DNA of 29,583 nt. Origin: Dehalococcoidia bacterium. GTDB lineage: Bacteria > Chloroflexota > Dehalococcoidia > Dehalococcoidales > E44-bin46. The stretch's first letter is position 1; every line of letters starts with the position of its first letter. The stretch lies in NCBI GenBank assembly GCA_030634425.1, contig DAOWAU010000002.1:1-29583 (forward strand), written 5' to 3'. The translations under genes were made by a program, and so were the position numbers. Below, one piece after another: positions 21,797 through 29,583 of this stretch. The notes below the pieces were generated by a model, which saw only the letters and a program-made list of their open reading frames with translations, was not told where the DNA came from and made no database searches.

Positions 21797-24232
21797 ACCT
21801 ACGGGGTCAATATCTACTGTCCAACCCCGGGGAATAGGTATCTGTGATAGGAAAACAGAAGGCTCCGCCCCGCGAAGTATGAGCTGCCAACGAAATCTCC
21901 CTCGTAGCCGGTGAATGAATGCTGGTGCTGGTCCAATTATACTGAGTTCATCTATTCCTTTTGCCTCTATCTCCCCCCTGAGCAGACGCTTCATTCTTTC
22001 TGCCTCTCGCTGGCAACGAGCATCGTTGGTGTGGCTATAGACCAGGCGAGCCAGCCGACTGAAGGGGGGATTGTGGAGCTGACGCCGGTAATCGATTTCT
22101 TTTTCATAAAAGGAGGCATAGTCGTGTTCAGCTGCCATCTGGATGGCGTAGTGCCCTGGGGAGTAGGTCTGAATAATAACCTGTCCCTTAGGTCCACCCC
22201 GTCCTGCTCTCCCCAGCACCTGAGATAGTAGTTGGAAGGTTCTCTCCCCAGCCCGGAAATCAGGGAAGTTTAGACTGGTATCAGCGCTGATTACCCCCAC
22301 CAGGGTCACCAGGGGTAAATCCAGTCCCTTGGCTACCATCTGTGTGCCGATAAGAATATCAGCATTGTGGGCACGGAACTTGTTTAATATCTCCTGATGA
22401 GAGTATCTTCCTCTGGTAACATCACTGTCCCACCGTAGCAACCTAGCTCTGGGGAAGGTATGACCGGCTTCCTTCTCCAATTTCTCGGTGCCAATGCCCA
22501 AAAACTTTATCCGTTGACTTGAGCATTGAGGGCAGGTCTGAGGGACCGGCATTCTGTAGTTGCACTGGTGGCAGAGCAGAGCATCCTCGGCGAAGTGGCA
22601 GGTAAGGGGAACCTCGCAGCGCCGGCAGCGGAGGACAAAGCCACAATTACGGCATTGAATAAAGGTAGCCCCTCCCCTCCGATTAAGAAATAGAATCACC
22701 TGTTCCTTATTGTCCACCGCTTTATCTGTAGCTTGTGATAAAGAGCGACTAAAAATGCTTACATTCCCTGCCTTAAGCTCGTCTCTTAAGTCTATTACCT
22801 CGACTTGGGGTAGGGGAGAGCCTTCCTTGGGGACAACCCGTTCTGGAAGTTGAAGTAAGCGGTAGTATCCTCTTTGAGCATGATAGAAGGTCTCTACATC
22901 GGGGGTAGCACTGCCCAGGACAACCACCGCCCCGGTTAGCTTAGCCAGCTTTATAGCGACATCACGGGTATGGTAGCGGGGTGATTTGTCCTGCTGCTTG
23001 TAAGTCCATTCATGTTCCTCATCAATAACGATGAGGCCCAACTCAGGTTGGGGGGCAAAAACGGCGCTTCTGGGGCCGATAACCACATCGACCTCTCCAT
23101 TTCTTATTCGCTGCCACTCATCAAATTGTTCCCCCAGGGAGAGTTTGCTGTGAATGATAGCCACCTTGTGGGGAAGGCGTGAGGCAAATCGCTCTATAGT
23201 CTGGGGAGTGAGGGCAATCTCTGGAACCAGAACGATGCCTCGCTTGCTCAGCTTCACCGTCTCAGCTAGAGCCTGCAGATAGAGCTCTGTCTTGCCGCTT
23301 CCAGTAACCCCATGGAGCAAAAAAATTGCTGGCGGAGCTTGTCCTGTTGCCACCTGGAGTAGGCTTGACCTGATAGCTTTTAGAGCCGACTTTTGGGCGA
23401 CGGTGAGTTTCGGTGGCGCTGATGGAGCGCTGCCCTGGTAGGAAATCGGCTCGCGTTTTACCTCACTCTGTTGAAACTCGATTAAACCTTTACTGACTAG
23501 GGCATCAGCCACCGCTTTATCACAGTCGACTCTCTTCCTGGCTTCTGTCCAGGATACGGGTTCAGCCTGCCCAGCTAGGAAGTCGATGAGGGCAGCCTGT
23601 TTAATAGCTCCTTTTTGGCGCAGCTTGGCTGCTTCCTGTCGGGCTTCACCGGCCTTCACCACCAGGCGCAGGTAAGGCACTCTCTTCGGTTTTACCTTAA
23701 CCCGCTCTAATTCATAGCTCTTTGCCAGCAATCCTTGACCGATCAGTTGAGCGGTGATCAGCCTAGCTTGCCTAGCCCCTAGCACCTTTTCTAGCTCTCT
23801 GAGCTTGACTTTGCCTTGTTGCCAAACCGATTCCAGAACATGCCTCTGTTCTCGAGTGAGAGAAGATATGTCCTGCTCATGAGGGGGTATGGGACTATAA
23901 ATAAAGGTGACCACCTTTCGCTCAAATCCCGGTGGTAGCATTAAAGCCACAGCGTTGAAAAGGGGTGATAGATAGTGCTCGCTTATCCAGCGAGCCAACG
24001 ATATCTGGGGTGGTGATAGCACAGGACGAGGTTCAATAATGTCGGCTATTTCTCTGGTTTCCTCTACAGCAGGGTAGTCGGTTAATTCTAAAACGATCCC
24101 TTGGAGTGTCTTGTCGCCAAAGGGAACCCATACTGCCTGCCCCACCTCAATGCTCAGACCAGAGGGTATAGTGTAGCTAAATGTGTTACGTTGTGCTATT
24201 GGTGAGTTAACACTAACTTCAGCATACCTCAT
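21788..24232 (-). CDS. priA: Primosomal protein N' (PriA helicase)
   Basis: An 814-aa PriA replication-restart helicase. The N-terminal DNA-binding domain is followed by Walker A GVTGSGKTELYLQAL, the DEEH-box VIDEEHEWTYKQ, and a zinc-binding region with paired cysteines (CRNCGFVLRCRRCEVPLTC, then LLCHQC and CPQC). The later helicase motifs include GTQMVAKGLDLPLVTLVGVISAD and QVLGRAGRGGPKGQVIIQT. It reloads the replisome at stalled forks. It follows rplS closely on the same strand. Its last codons overlap the convergent HTH gene. Confidence 0.96.
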   Translation of the reverse strand: MRYAEVSVNSPIAQRNTFSYTIPSGLSIEVGQAVWVPFGDKTLQGIVLELTDYPAVEETREIADIIEPRPVLSPPQISLARWISEHYLSPLFNAVALMLPPGFERKVVTFIYSPIPPHEQDISSLTREQRHVLESVWQQGKVKLRELEKVLGARQARLITAQLIGQGLLAKSYELERVKVKPKRVPYLRLVVKAGEARQEAAKLRQKGAIKQAALIDFLAGQAEPVSWTEARKRVDCDKAVADALVSKGLIEFQQSEVKREPISYQGSAPSAPPKLTVAQKSALKAIRSSLLQVATGQAPPAIFLLHGVTGSGKTELYLQALAETVKLSKRGIVLVPEIALTPQTIERFASRLPHKVAIIHSKLSLGEQFDEWQRIRNGEVDVVIGPRSAVFAPQPELGLIVIDEEHEWTYKQQDKSPRYHTRDVAIKLAKLTGAVVVLGSATPDVETFYHAQRGYYRLLQLPERVVPKEGSPLPQVEVIDLRDELKAGNVSIFSRSLSQATDKAVDNKEQVILFLNRRGGATFIQCRNCGFVLRCRRCEVPLTCHFAEDALLCHQCNYRMPVPQTCPQCSSQRIKFLGIGTEKLEKEAGHTFPRARLLRWDSDVTRGRYSHQEILNKFRAHNADILIGTQMVAKGLDLPLVTLVGVISADTSLNFPDFRAGERTFQLLSQVLGRAGRGGPKGQVIIQTYSPGHYAIQMAAEHDYASFYEKEIDYRRQLHNPPFSRLARLVYSHTNDARCQREAERMKRLLRGEIEAKGIDELSIIGPAPAFIHRLRGRFRWQLILRGAEPSVFLSQIPIPRGWTVDIDPVGLV

Positions 24233-24259
24233 CCCATGCTCCAGCGAGGTAGCTCTGAT

Positions 24260-24670
24260 TTAATCCGCTTGGCTATTCTCTTCCTGGCTATCCGCTTCTT
24301 TGATACTCTCTTTTTGGGCAGTCTCTTTGTCTACCCGCTTCTCCTTGATGCGAGCTGCCTTGGCACTGAGCCCGCGGAGATAATAGAGCTTAGCTCGGCG
24401 TACTTTTCCATGCCGTACCACTTCCACCTTCTCGATGAGTGGCGATTGGAATAGGAAGGTGCGCTCGACGCCGACGCCATAGGCGACACGCCTCACGGTA
24501 AAACTTCCACCGTCTGCGCTATGTCGAACCCTGATTACCACACCCTGAAATGTCTGGGTGCGTTCCTTTTCTCCCTCAGCAACCTTAACCTTGAGCTTCA
24601 CCGTGTCGCCGGAAGCCAAAGCTGGGATTTTAGGGTTTGGTTTAACTTCAGTTAGTGATGCCATATTCAT
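24260..24670 (-). CDS. rplS: 50S ribosomal protein L19
   Basis: A 136-aa L19. The ribosomal core is clear: [32 protein letters not shown] and [16 protein letters not shown], ending with [31 protein letters not shown]. The last 25 or so residues are an acidic, low-complexity extension not found in E. coli L19 (115 aa). An AGGAGG Shine-Dalgarno precedes the ATG at 24670. It lies between trmD and priA and also has its own predicted promoter, as expected for a gene needed in large amounts. Confidence 0.97.
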   Translation of the reverse strand: MNMASLTEVKPNPKIPALASGDTVKLKVKVAEGEKERTQTFQGVVIRVRHSADGGSFTVRRVAYGVGVERTFLFQSPLIEKVEVVRHGKVRRAKLYYLRGLSAKAARIKEKRVDKETAQKESIKEADSQEENSQAD

Positions 24671-24699
24671 TGAATAGAATTCCTCCTAGTATCCTATAA

Positions 24700-24728
24700 A
24701 CTATACTCCCAACGGAGTGATTTATCAA
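24700..24728 (-). promoter_or_regulatory. Internal promoter for rplS
   Basis: TTGATA (24723-24728) and TATAGT (24700-24705), spacer 17 bp, lie at the end of trmD and in the trmD-rplS gap. A short ACTCC/GGAGT inverted repeat lies in the spacer. It would give L19 and PriA transcripts independent of moaB-trmD. Confidence 0.58.
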
Positions 24729-25477
24729 GAAGATGATTCTTCTTTAAGCTTTTCTATTAACTGCCTTTCCTCCAAACTCAGGTCGGCTTTGCCCAACAGC
24801 TCAGGACGGCGCTTCAGGGTGCGTAGAATAGACTGGTGGCGGCGCCACTTATCAATTTGGGCGTGATTTCCTGAAAGTAAAACATCGGGTACTGCCCAGC
24901 CCCTATATACATCGGGGCGGGTGTATTGGGGGTATTCCAGTAGTCCGGTAGTATGAGAATCGTCCAGTGCTGAAGCCTCAGAGCCAAGAACCCCTGGCAG
25001 TAGCCTGACCACAGCCTCTACTACCACCATAGCTGCCAGCTCACCGCCACTGAGGACGTAATCGCCGATGCTAATCTCCTCGGTAACCAGGTGTTCACGC
25101 ACCCGCTCATCGACTCCCTCATAGCGACCGCAGATAAGGATTAGATGGCTATATCCTGATAGCTCTTGAGCAATTTGTTGGTGGAAAAGGCGACCCTGTG
25201 GAGTGAGCAGAATAATAGGCAATGCCTTTGCCTCTTCGAGGGATATATCCGATTTTACCGACTCCACTGCTTCAAAGATGGGCTCGGGCTTAAGGACCAT
25301 ACCGGCTCCACCACCATAGGCATAGTCATCAACGGTGTGATGTTTATCATGGGTATAGTCTCGAATATTGTGAATATTAACCTGAATCAGCTTCTGGTCG
25401 ATAGCCCGCTTGAGAATGCCTACACTGAATGGGTCTTGGAACATCTGGGGGAACAGGGTTAAAATATCAATTCGCAC
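24725..25477 (-). CDS. trmD: tRNA (guanine-N1-)-methyltransferase TrmD
   Basis: A 250-aa SPOUT methyltransferase that makes m1G37 in tRNAs. It starts with GTG ([13 protein letters not shown]) with a GAGGGGA Shine-Dalgarno. Diagnostic segments are [45 protein letters not shown] (the trefoil-knot SAM site) and [18 protein letters not shown]. The usual neighbours rpsP and rimM are absent from this locus, while rplS follows. It lies 16 bp after moaB. Confidence 0.97.
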   Translation of the reverse strand: MRIDILTLFPQMFQDPFSVGILKRAIDQKLIQVNIHNIRDYTHDKHHTVDDYAYGGGAGMVLKPEPIFEAVESVKSDISLEEAKALPIILLTPQGRLFHQQIAQELSGYSHLILICGRYEGVDERVREHLVTEEISIGDYVLSGGELAAMVVVEAVVRLLPGVLGSEASALDDSHTTGLLEYPQYTRPDVYRGWAVPDVLLSGNHAQIDKWRRHQSILRTLKRRPELLGKADLSLEERQLIEKLKEESSS

Positions 25478-25493
25478 TTTTTAGGTCCCCTCA

Positions 25494-25985
25494 CTACCTG
25501 GGAGTATGCTCGGTTACCTCCCCCCTGATAATTTCTATAGCGTGAGGAATGACAGGTAGTACCACCTCGAGACACTCCCGAACCGCCCTGGGGCTACCTG
25601 GCAGGTTGATAATAAGACACCTTCCTCTAATCCCAGCCACAGCTCGACTCAGTATAGCGTGTGGCACCATCTTAAAGGTTTTAGCTCTCATCGCTTCGGT
25701 GAAACCGGGCGTAATCTTATCCATGACAGAAAGGGTTGCCTCAGGGGTGGTATCACGTGGTCCTAACCCGGTGCCGCCGGTGGTCAGGATAAGGTCGATA
25801 CCGCCTTCATCAGCCCACTCGGTCAGTTTTTCAGCAATAACATCCGCTTCATCAGGAACAACCTCATACTTGACTACACGGTTATCCAGTGAAGACAGGC
25901 CGTCCCTGATGGCATTGCCACTTTCATCGTGACGCTGTCCGCGCCAGCCCTTATCACTAATAGTAAGTATGCCGATGTTAACCAT
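25494..25985 (-). CDS. moaB: MoaB/Mog family molybdenum cofactor biosynthesis protein
   Basis: A 163-aa MogA/MoaB-fold protein. It starts IGILTISDKGWRGQRHDESG, with the conserved DxSG site, and continues with LTTGGTGLGPRDTTPEAT (the nucleotide/MPT-binding loop) and INLPGSPRAVRECLEVVLP. These proteins adenylate molybdopterin in the making of molybdenum or tungsten cofactor. The sequence does not separate MoaB from MogA. No other moa or moe gene is nearby. It is the first gene of moaB-trmD-rplS-priA and is transcribed divergently from mraZ. Confidence 0.9.
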   Translation of the reverse strand: MVNIGILTISDKGWRGQRHDESGNAIRDGLSSLDNRVVKYEVVPDEADVIAEKLTEWADEGGIDLILTTGGTGLGPRDTTPEATLSVMDKITPGFTEAMRAKTFKMVPHAILSRAVAGIRGRCLIINLPGSPRAVRECLEVVLPVIPHAIEIIRGEVTEHTPR

Positions 25986-26075
25986 AAAGCTGCCTTTCTT
26001 GAGGCATTTATTTTACCACACATAGAGGAATATAACCAAAATCAGAGAATTTCCCGAAAATTTTATGCTAGGGGG

Positions 26076-26106
26076 TTGACAAATGGGGTTGGTTGTGGTT
26101 TAAAAT
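26076..26106 (+). promoter_or_regulatory. Predicted mraZ operon promoter
   Basis: A perfect TTGACA (26076-26081) is followed by overlapping A/T-rich -10 candidates TTTAAA (26099-26104, spacer 17) or TAAAAT (26101-26106, spacer 19). It sits directly before the TGG repeats. Confidence 0.62.
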
Positions 26107-26130
26107 GGATAATAGTGGTAAATAGTGGTA
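26106..26130. promoter_or_regulatory. MraZ-box-like direct repeats (candidate autoregulatory operator)
   Basis: TGG occurs at 26106, 26116 and 26126, exactly 10 bp apart, in units TGGAT, TGGTA and TGGTA, each followed by a 5-bp AATAR spacer. MraZ in E. coli binds TGGGN repeats with 5-bp spacers upstream of its own gene. The match in spacing and place is good, while the third base of the unit differs. Confidence 0.7.
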
Positions 26131-26176
26131 AATAAGTGTTCTGGCTCCTTTCACCTGATAGGAGGAAGGGCTAAAA

Positions 26177-26611
26177 ATGTTTTTTGGTGAATTCGAATAT
26201 AGGATTGATGAGAAAGGGAGGGTCCCCATCCCTCCAAAGTTCAGAGGTGTATTAAAAGGGGGAGTGGTATTAACGCCGGGGGCAGAACAGTGTGTTAATG
26301 TTTATCCACTACCTGAGTGGAAGAATATAGCTACTACTCTTACCACCGGCGTCATTACCCCCAGCAAGTTGAGAAGACTAAATCGGGCTATTTTTGCCAC
26401 TGCTTTTAGCATTGAGGTTGATGGGCAGGGCAGGATAGTCTTGCCTATTTCATTACGGGAGTATGCCGGGATTAAAGATGCGGTAGTTATCACTGGAGTT
26501 AACAATTACCTCGAGCTGTGGAATAAAGAGCAGTGGGAGGCGGAGAAGGCTATTAGCCAGGAACAGGCCTGGCAAATTATAGAAAGCTTAGAGAGGCATC
26601 GGGAGAGTTAA
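26177..26611 (+). CDS. mraZ: Transcriptional regulator MraZ
   Basis: A 144-aa MraZ with two AbrB/SpoVT-type swapped-hairpin modules: [18 protein letters not shown] near the N-terminus and [20 protein letters not shown] near residue 80. MraZ forms a ring and represses the division cluster by binding direct repeats, here likely those at 26106-26130. It has an AGGAGGAAGG Shine-Dalgarno. It is the first gene of mraZ-rsmH-ftsA-ftsZ, and its stop lies 2 bp before rsmH. Confidence 0.95.
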   Translation: MFFGEFEYRIDEKGRVPIPPKFRGVLKGGVVLTPGAEQCVNVYPLPEWKNIATTLTTGVITPSKLRRLNRAIFATAFSIEVDGQGRIVLPISLREYAGIKDAVVITGVNNYLELWNKEQWEAEKAISQEQAWQIIESLERHRES

Positions 26612-26613
26612 AG

Positions 26614-27615
26614 ATGATAACTCATATCCCGGTTTTAGTCAAAGAGACCGTTGAGGCACTGGCGGTGCAGCCCGGGGGCCGCTATATTGATTGCACCCTG
26701 GGGGGTGGGGGTCATGCTGCTGCCATTTTGGAGCGGAGTTCACCCGGTGGACAATTACTGGGCATAGACGCTGACCCTGAAGCGATAAAGATAGCCGGGA
26801 CAAAGCTCCGGGCTTATAGTGGCTCTACCCTTCTAATTAATGAAAACTTCATCAATCTACGGGCTGTTTGTGTCAGACATGCTTTCTATCCGGTGCACGG
26901 TATTTTGTTCGACCTGGGGCTTTCCTCCCTTCAGCTCAATGGCAATAATCGTGGCTTCAGCTTCCTGCGCGATGCGCCCTTAGATATGCGCTTGAATCCT
27001 GGCCAGGATATTACCGCTGCTGATATCATTAACACTTCCTCTGAGACCGAACTAGCTCGCATTATAAGAGTATATGGTGAGGAAGCCCATAGCCGTCAGA
27101 TTGCCCATCGCATTGTGCAGGAACGCTCCATAGCAACTACCCTTCAACTGGTTGAGACGGTAGAGCGAGCCGTCGGGGGTTGGAGGGGTAGAATCCATCC
27201 CGCCACCAAGACCTTTCAAGCATTGCGAATAGCGGTTAACCACGAATTGGAGCATCTGGAGGCTGCTCTCAAGCAGGCGATCGACCTTCTTGGGTTTGAG
27301 GGTAGGTTGGTGGTCATTAGCTATCACTCCCTCGAAGACCGCATTGTGAAACAGCTTATGCAGCGGGAATCGAGGGATTGTATTTGCCCTCCGGGTACAC
27401 CGACTTGCATTTGTGGACATACCGCTTGCCTCAAGTTAATTACCAAGAGGGTTATTACCCCCTCTCCTACAGAGGTTCAACTTAACCCGCGTAGTCGTAG
27501 CGCTAAATTAAGAGTTGCTGAGCGCATTATTACTTGGGATAAACGCCGTAATATGGCTGGAAAGGCTGGTTCTTCAGCCAAGGTGAAGGTAACGGCTGGA
27601 GAGAACGCCCGGTAA
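26614..27615 (+). CDS. rsmH: 16S rRNA (cytosine(1402)-N(4))-methyltransferase RsmH
   Basis: A 333-aa SAM-dependent methyltransferase (MraW). It opens [15 protein letters not shown], and then has the SAM motif [17 protein letters not shown], the [18 protein letters not shown] segment and the region around [15 protein letters not shown], followed by the [13 protein letters not shown] motif. The cysteine-rich [14 protein letters not shown] segment occurs in many family members. It modifies 16S C1402 in the ribosomal decoding site. It is coupled to mraZ. About 110 bp separate it from ftsA, with no ftsL, ftsI or mur gene between. Confidence 0.97.
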   Translation: MITHIPVLVKETVEALAVQPGGRYIDCTLGGGGHAAAILERSSPGGQLLGIDADPEAIKIAGTKLRAYSGSTLLINENFINLRAVCVRHAFYPVHGILFDLGLSSLQLNGNNRGFSFLRDAPLDMRLNPGQDITAADIINTSSETELARIIRVYGEEAHSRQIAHRIVQERSIATTLQLVETVERAVGGWRGRIHPATKTFQALRIAVNHELEHLEAALKQAIDLLGFEGRLVVISYHSLEDRIVKQLMQRESRDCICPPGTPTCICGHTACLKLITKRVITPSPTEVQLNPRSRSAKLRVAERIITWDKRRNMAGKAGSSAKVKVTAGENAR

Positions 27616-27680
27616 CTTTTCGTTCCCTAGATTACATAAAGTTTTGGAGACAACAGATAAGGAGGTTTTGAAGATGTGAA

Positions 27681-27728
27681 ATGATGCAAACGAGAATCAA
27701 AATCTTAATGAAAGGAGGATGTGGATGA
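27681..27728 (+). other. 15-codon mini-ORF in the ftsA leader, preceded by AUG-UGA
   Basis: An AAGGAGG Shine-Dalgarno (27659-27665) is followed 8 nt later by ATG-TGA (27674-27679). One base after that, ATGATG opens a 15-codon frame that runs through the ftsA Shine-Dalgarno and ends in TGA overlapping the ftsA ATG at 27725. Translation is unproven. It has the same layout as the livK leader. It might be a remnant of a lost gene or a translational-coupling device. Confidence 0.35.
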
Positions 27729-28933
27729 GAAAGCCATCTATTTTGTCTGCTGTTGATGTTGGCACCACTAAGGTATGTACCATTATAGCTGAGATCTATA
27801 ATGGGAATGCTATCCAGGTTGCCGGCGTGGGCATTAGTCCATCCAAGGGATTGCACAAGGGGTTAGTGGTCAGTATGAATGAGGCCAAGGAATCAATACG
27901 GGACTCGGTGAGGAAGGCAGAGCAAAGCAGTGGTTACAGAGTGGAATCTGCTTATGTCGGTGTGACTGGCAGGCATGTCAGCTCGATGAACAACCGAGGG
28001 GTGGTGGCCATTACCCGTAATGACCGGCTGGTACGCCCAGAAGACCTGAGGCGGGTACTTACTTGTGCCCAGGATTTCAAGGTCCCTAGCGATAGGAAGC
28101 TGCTCCATGTTATTTCTCGGGGTTATGCTGTTGATGGTCAGGTAGGAGTCAAGAACCCAGTAGGGATGCATGGCTTCAGGCTGGATGTGGAGACGCATAT
28201 CATTACTGCTGGGGTAGCTTCCGTCCAGAACCTGATAAGGTGTATTCGCAGTGTTGGTGTAGATGTTGAGGACCTCGTCCTTGAACCCTTAGCCAGCAGC
28301 GAGGCGGTATTGACTGAGGATGAGAGGCAAGTAGGCGTGGTACTAGCTGATATCGGTGGTGGAACCACAGATATTGCTATATTTAAGGATGGAAGTATCT
28401 GGCATACCTCTATTCTGCCTGTAGCTGGTTATCAGGTCACCAGAGATGTAGCTATTGGTTTGGGACTGCCCTTTGATGTCGCCGAGGAAATGAAGAAGAA
28501 GTATGGCAGTGTTATGCCGGTTTATGAAGGCAAGGCGGAAAACACCAACCCACTATCCGAAAATGGACATGGCATTTCCTACAAGGACCTATGCGACATC
28601 ATCAAGGCCCGAATTGATGAAATAATAAGGCTTATTCTGCTTGAGTTACCGCGCACTGAGCATGAATCATTGGTTCCCGCTGGAGTGGTCCTTACTGGTG
28701 GTAGCTCTAACCTTTCTGGCATAGAGATATTGGGGCGCGATATATCGCGACTTCCGGTGAGGGTAGGCCTTCCTACCGAAATGCATGGCATCACCGATGT
28801 CCTTCGTGACCCAGCGTATGCCACTAGTGTTGGCCTTCTGCTTTGGGGGGCAAAGCGTGAAAGCAAGCAGACTTGGAGATCTCGTGGATTCTTACGAAGG
28901 TTGGTTTCCCGAGTTAAGAACTTGTTCCGTTGA
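27725..28933 (+). CDS. ftsA: Cell division protein FtsA
   Basis: A 402-aa actin-like FtsA. I choose ATG 27725 because the GGAGG at 27714-27718 is 6 nt upstream; the ATG at 27719 touches the Shine-Dalgarno. Motifs: SAVDVGTTKVCTIIAE (phosphate 1), ADIGGGTTDIAIFKDG (phosphate 2) and GVVLTGGSSNLSG (adenosine loop). An SHS2-type inserted domain (residues about 85-165) is present. The basic amphipathic C-terminus (SRGFLRRLVSRVKNLFR) should bind membrane. It anchors FtsZ to the membrane; in an organism that seems to lack mur genes here it presumably works without septal peptidoglycan. Confidence 0.95.
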   Translation: MRKPSILSAVDVGTTKVCTIIAEIYNGNAIQVAGVGISPSKGLHKGLVVSMNEAKESIRDSVRKAEQSSGYRVESAYVGVTGRHVSSMNNRGVVAITRNDRLVRPEDLRRVLTCAQDFKVPSDRKLLHVISRGYAVDGQVGVKNPVGMHGFRLDVETHIITAGVASVQNLIRCIRSVGVDVEDLVLEPLASSEAVLTEDERQVGVVLADIGGGTTDIAIFKDGSIWHTSILPVAGYQVTRDVAIGLGLPFDVAEEMKKKYGSVMPVYEGKAENTNPLSENGHGISYKDLCDIIKARIDEIIRLILLELPRTEHESLVPAGVVLTGGSSNLSGIEILGRDISRLPVRVGLPTEMHGITDVLRDPAYATSVGLLLWGAKRESKQTWRSRGFLRRLVSRVKNLFR

Positions 28934-28967
28934 AAGTTACCAATAATGGTAGAGAAAGGAGGAAACG

Positions 28968-29583
28968 ATGGCAAAAGCAAGTTTTGTCCCTAACCCAGCC
29001 AAGATTAAGGTTATCGGCCTAGGTGGTGGTGGCTGTAATGCTATAACTCGTATGGCTCAAGAGGGGATTCAAGGCGTGGAGCTCATCGCCATGAATACCG
29101 ATGCTCAAGCCCTAGCCATCACTGAAGCCCCAACCCGCATCCAGCTTGGAGAGAAGCTTACCAAAGGGTTGGGTGTAGGTGGTGACCATATGCAGGGTCA
29201 GAAGGCAGCCGAGGAGAGCCGTGATAAACTAGAGGGGCTTGTCTCTGGAGCCGATATGGTGTTTATCACCTGCGGTATGGGCGGTGGCACCGGCACCGGG
29301 GCTGCTTCCGTTATTGCCGAATTGTCCAAGCAAGGTGGAGCCCTTACTATCGCTGTAGTCACCAAACCATTTGGCTTTGAGGGTATCCACCGCAGTGACG
29401 TGGCACAGGAGGGGATTGCTCGCCTGCTAGGCAAGGTTGATACTCTTATTATTATCCCTAATGACCGCTTGCTCGATATCTGTGACCAGAAGGCGGCAGT
29501 GGATAATGCCTTTAAGCTAGCCGATGATGTGTTAAGACACGGAGTTCAGGCTATCTCTGAAGTTATCACTGTCCCTGGGATGA
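28968..29583 (+). CDS. ftsZ: Cell division protein FtsZ, 3' truncated by window edge
   Basis: The first 205 codons of FtsZ. The frame starts at ATG 28968 with an AAAGGAGG Shine-Dalgarno and has no stop before the edge. Motifs: [11 protein letters not shown] (nucleotide loop, 17-25), [12 protein letters not shown], the tubulin signature [11 protein letters not shown] near 103-113, TKPFGFEG and [11 protein letters not shown]. FtsZ is the tubulin-like GTPase that forms the division ring. It lies 34 bp after ftsA. The C-terminal domain and FtsA-binding tail are outside the window. Confidence 0.97.
   Translation, partial: MAKASFVPNPAKIKVIGLGGGGCNAITRMAQEGIQGVELIAMNTDAQALAITEAPTRIQLGEKLTKGLGVGGDHMQGQKAAEESRDKLEGLVSGADMVFITCGMGGGTGTGAASVIAELSKQGGALTIAVVTKPFGFEGIHRSDVAQEGIARLLGKVDTLIIIPNDRLLDICDQKAAVDNAFKLADDVLRHGVQAISEVITVPGM

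Overview
This window looks like a stretch of chromosome from an anaerobic member of the Chloroflexota, most likely class Dehalococcoidia. The inference rests on several things: a division cluster reduced to mraZ-rsmH-ftsA-ftsZ with no peptidoglycan (mur) genes, a bacterial NurA/HerA locus, ferrous-iron (Feo) uptake, mid-range base composition, and tight operons with overlapping stop/start codons. No 16S gene is present, so the class is not proven. I see no insertion sequences, phage genes or CRISPR arrays.

Layout. (1) 1-1278: two forward SDR oxidoreductases, the first cut by the left edge, ending at a bidirectional terminator. (2) 1374-6201, reverse: a complete branched-chain-amino-acid-type ABC importer in the order livK-livH-livM-livG-livF. 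It has a roughly 240-nt leader with a strong promoter, a perfect stem-loop and a start-stop mini-ORF, and a large hairpin separates livK from livH. (3) 6560-6635: tRNA-Ala(TGC), reverse, whose promoter overlaps the start of a forward TauE/SafE permease. (4) 7528-9997, reverse: fur-feoA-feoB, with palindromes at the fur promoter and ahead of feoA. (5) 10196-14604, reverse: nurA, a 22-codon lysine-rich ORF, a membrane-anchored transglutaminase-like protein, a stand-alone HAS-barrel protein and a HerA-type ATPase, which together look like a DNA-end-processing operon. (6) 14716-16407, forward: a LysE-type exporter and a histone-deacetylase-like hydrolase. (7) 16408-21386, reverse: cca-secD-secF-CDF metal transporter, with a palindromic repeat inserted in frame in cca. 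(8) 21536-21796: a small HTH protein. (9) 21788-25985, reverse: moaB-trmD-rplS-priA. (10) 26177 to the right edge, forward: mraZ-rsmH-ftsA-ftsZ, with three TGG repeats at 10-bp spacing before mraZ that fit MraZ autoregulation; ftsZ runs off the window.

The genes mostly serve core functions: tRNA maturation and modification, protein export, replication restart and division. Transport and iron-homeostasis modules sit between them. The least explained items are the nurA-herA cassette with its tiny basic ORF, and the recurring leader layout (consensus Shine-Dalgarno, AUG-stop, mini-ORF ending at the main start codon) seen before both livK and ftsA.
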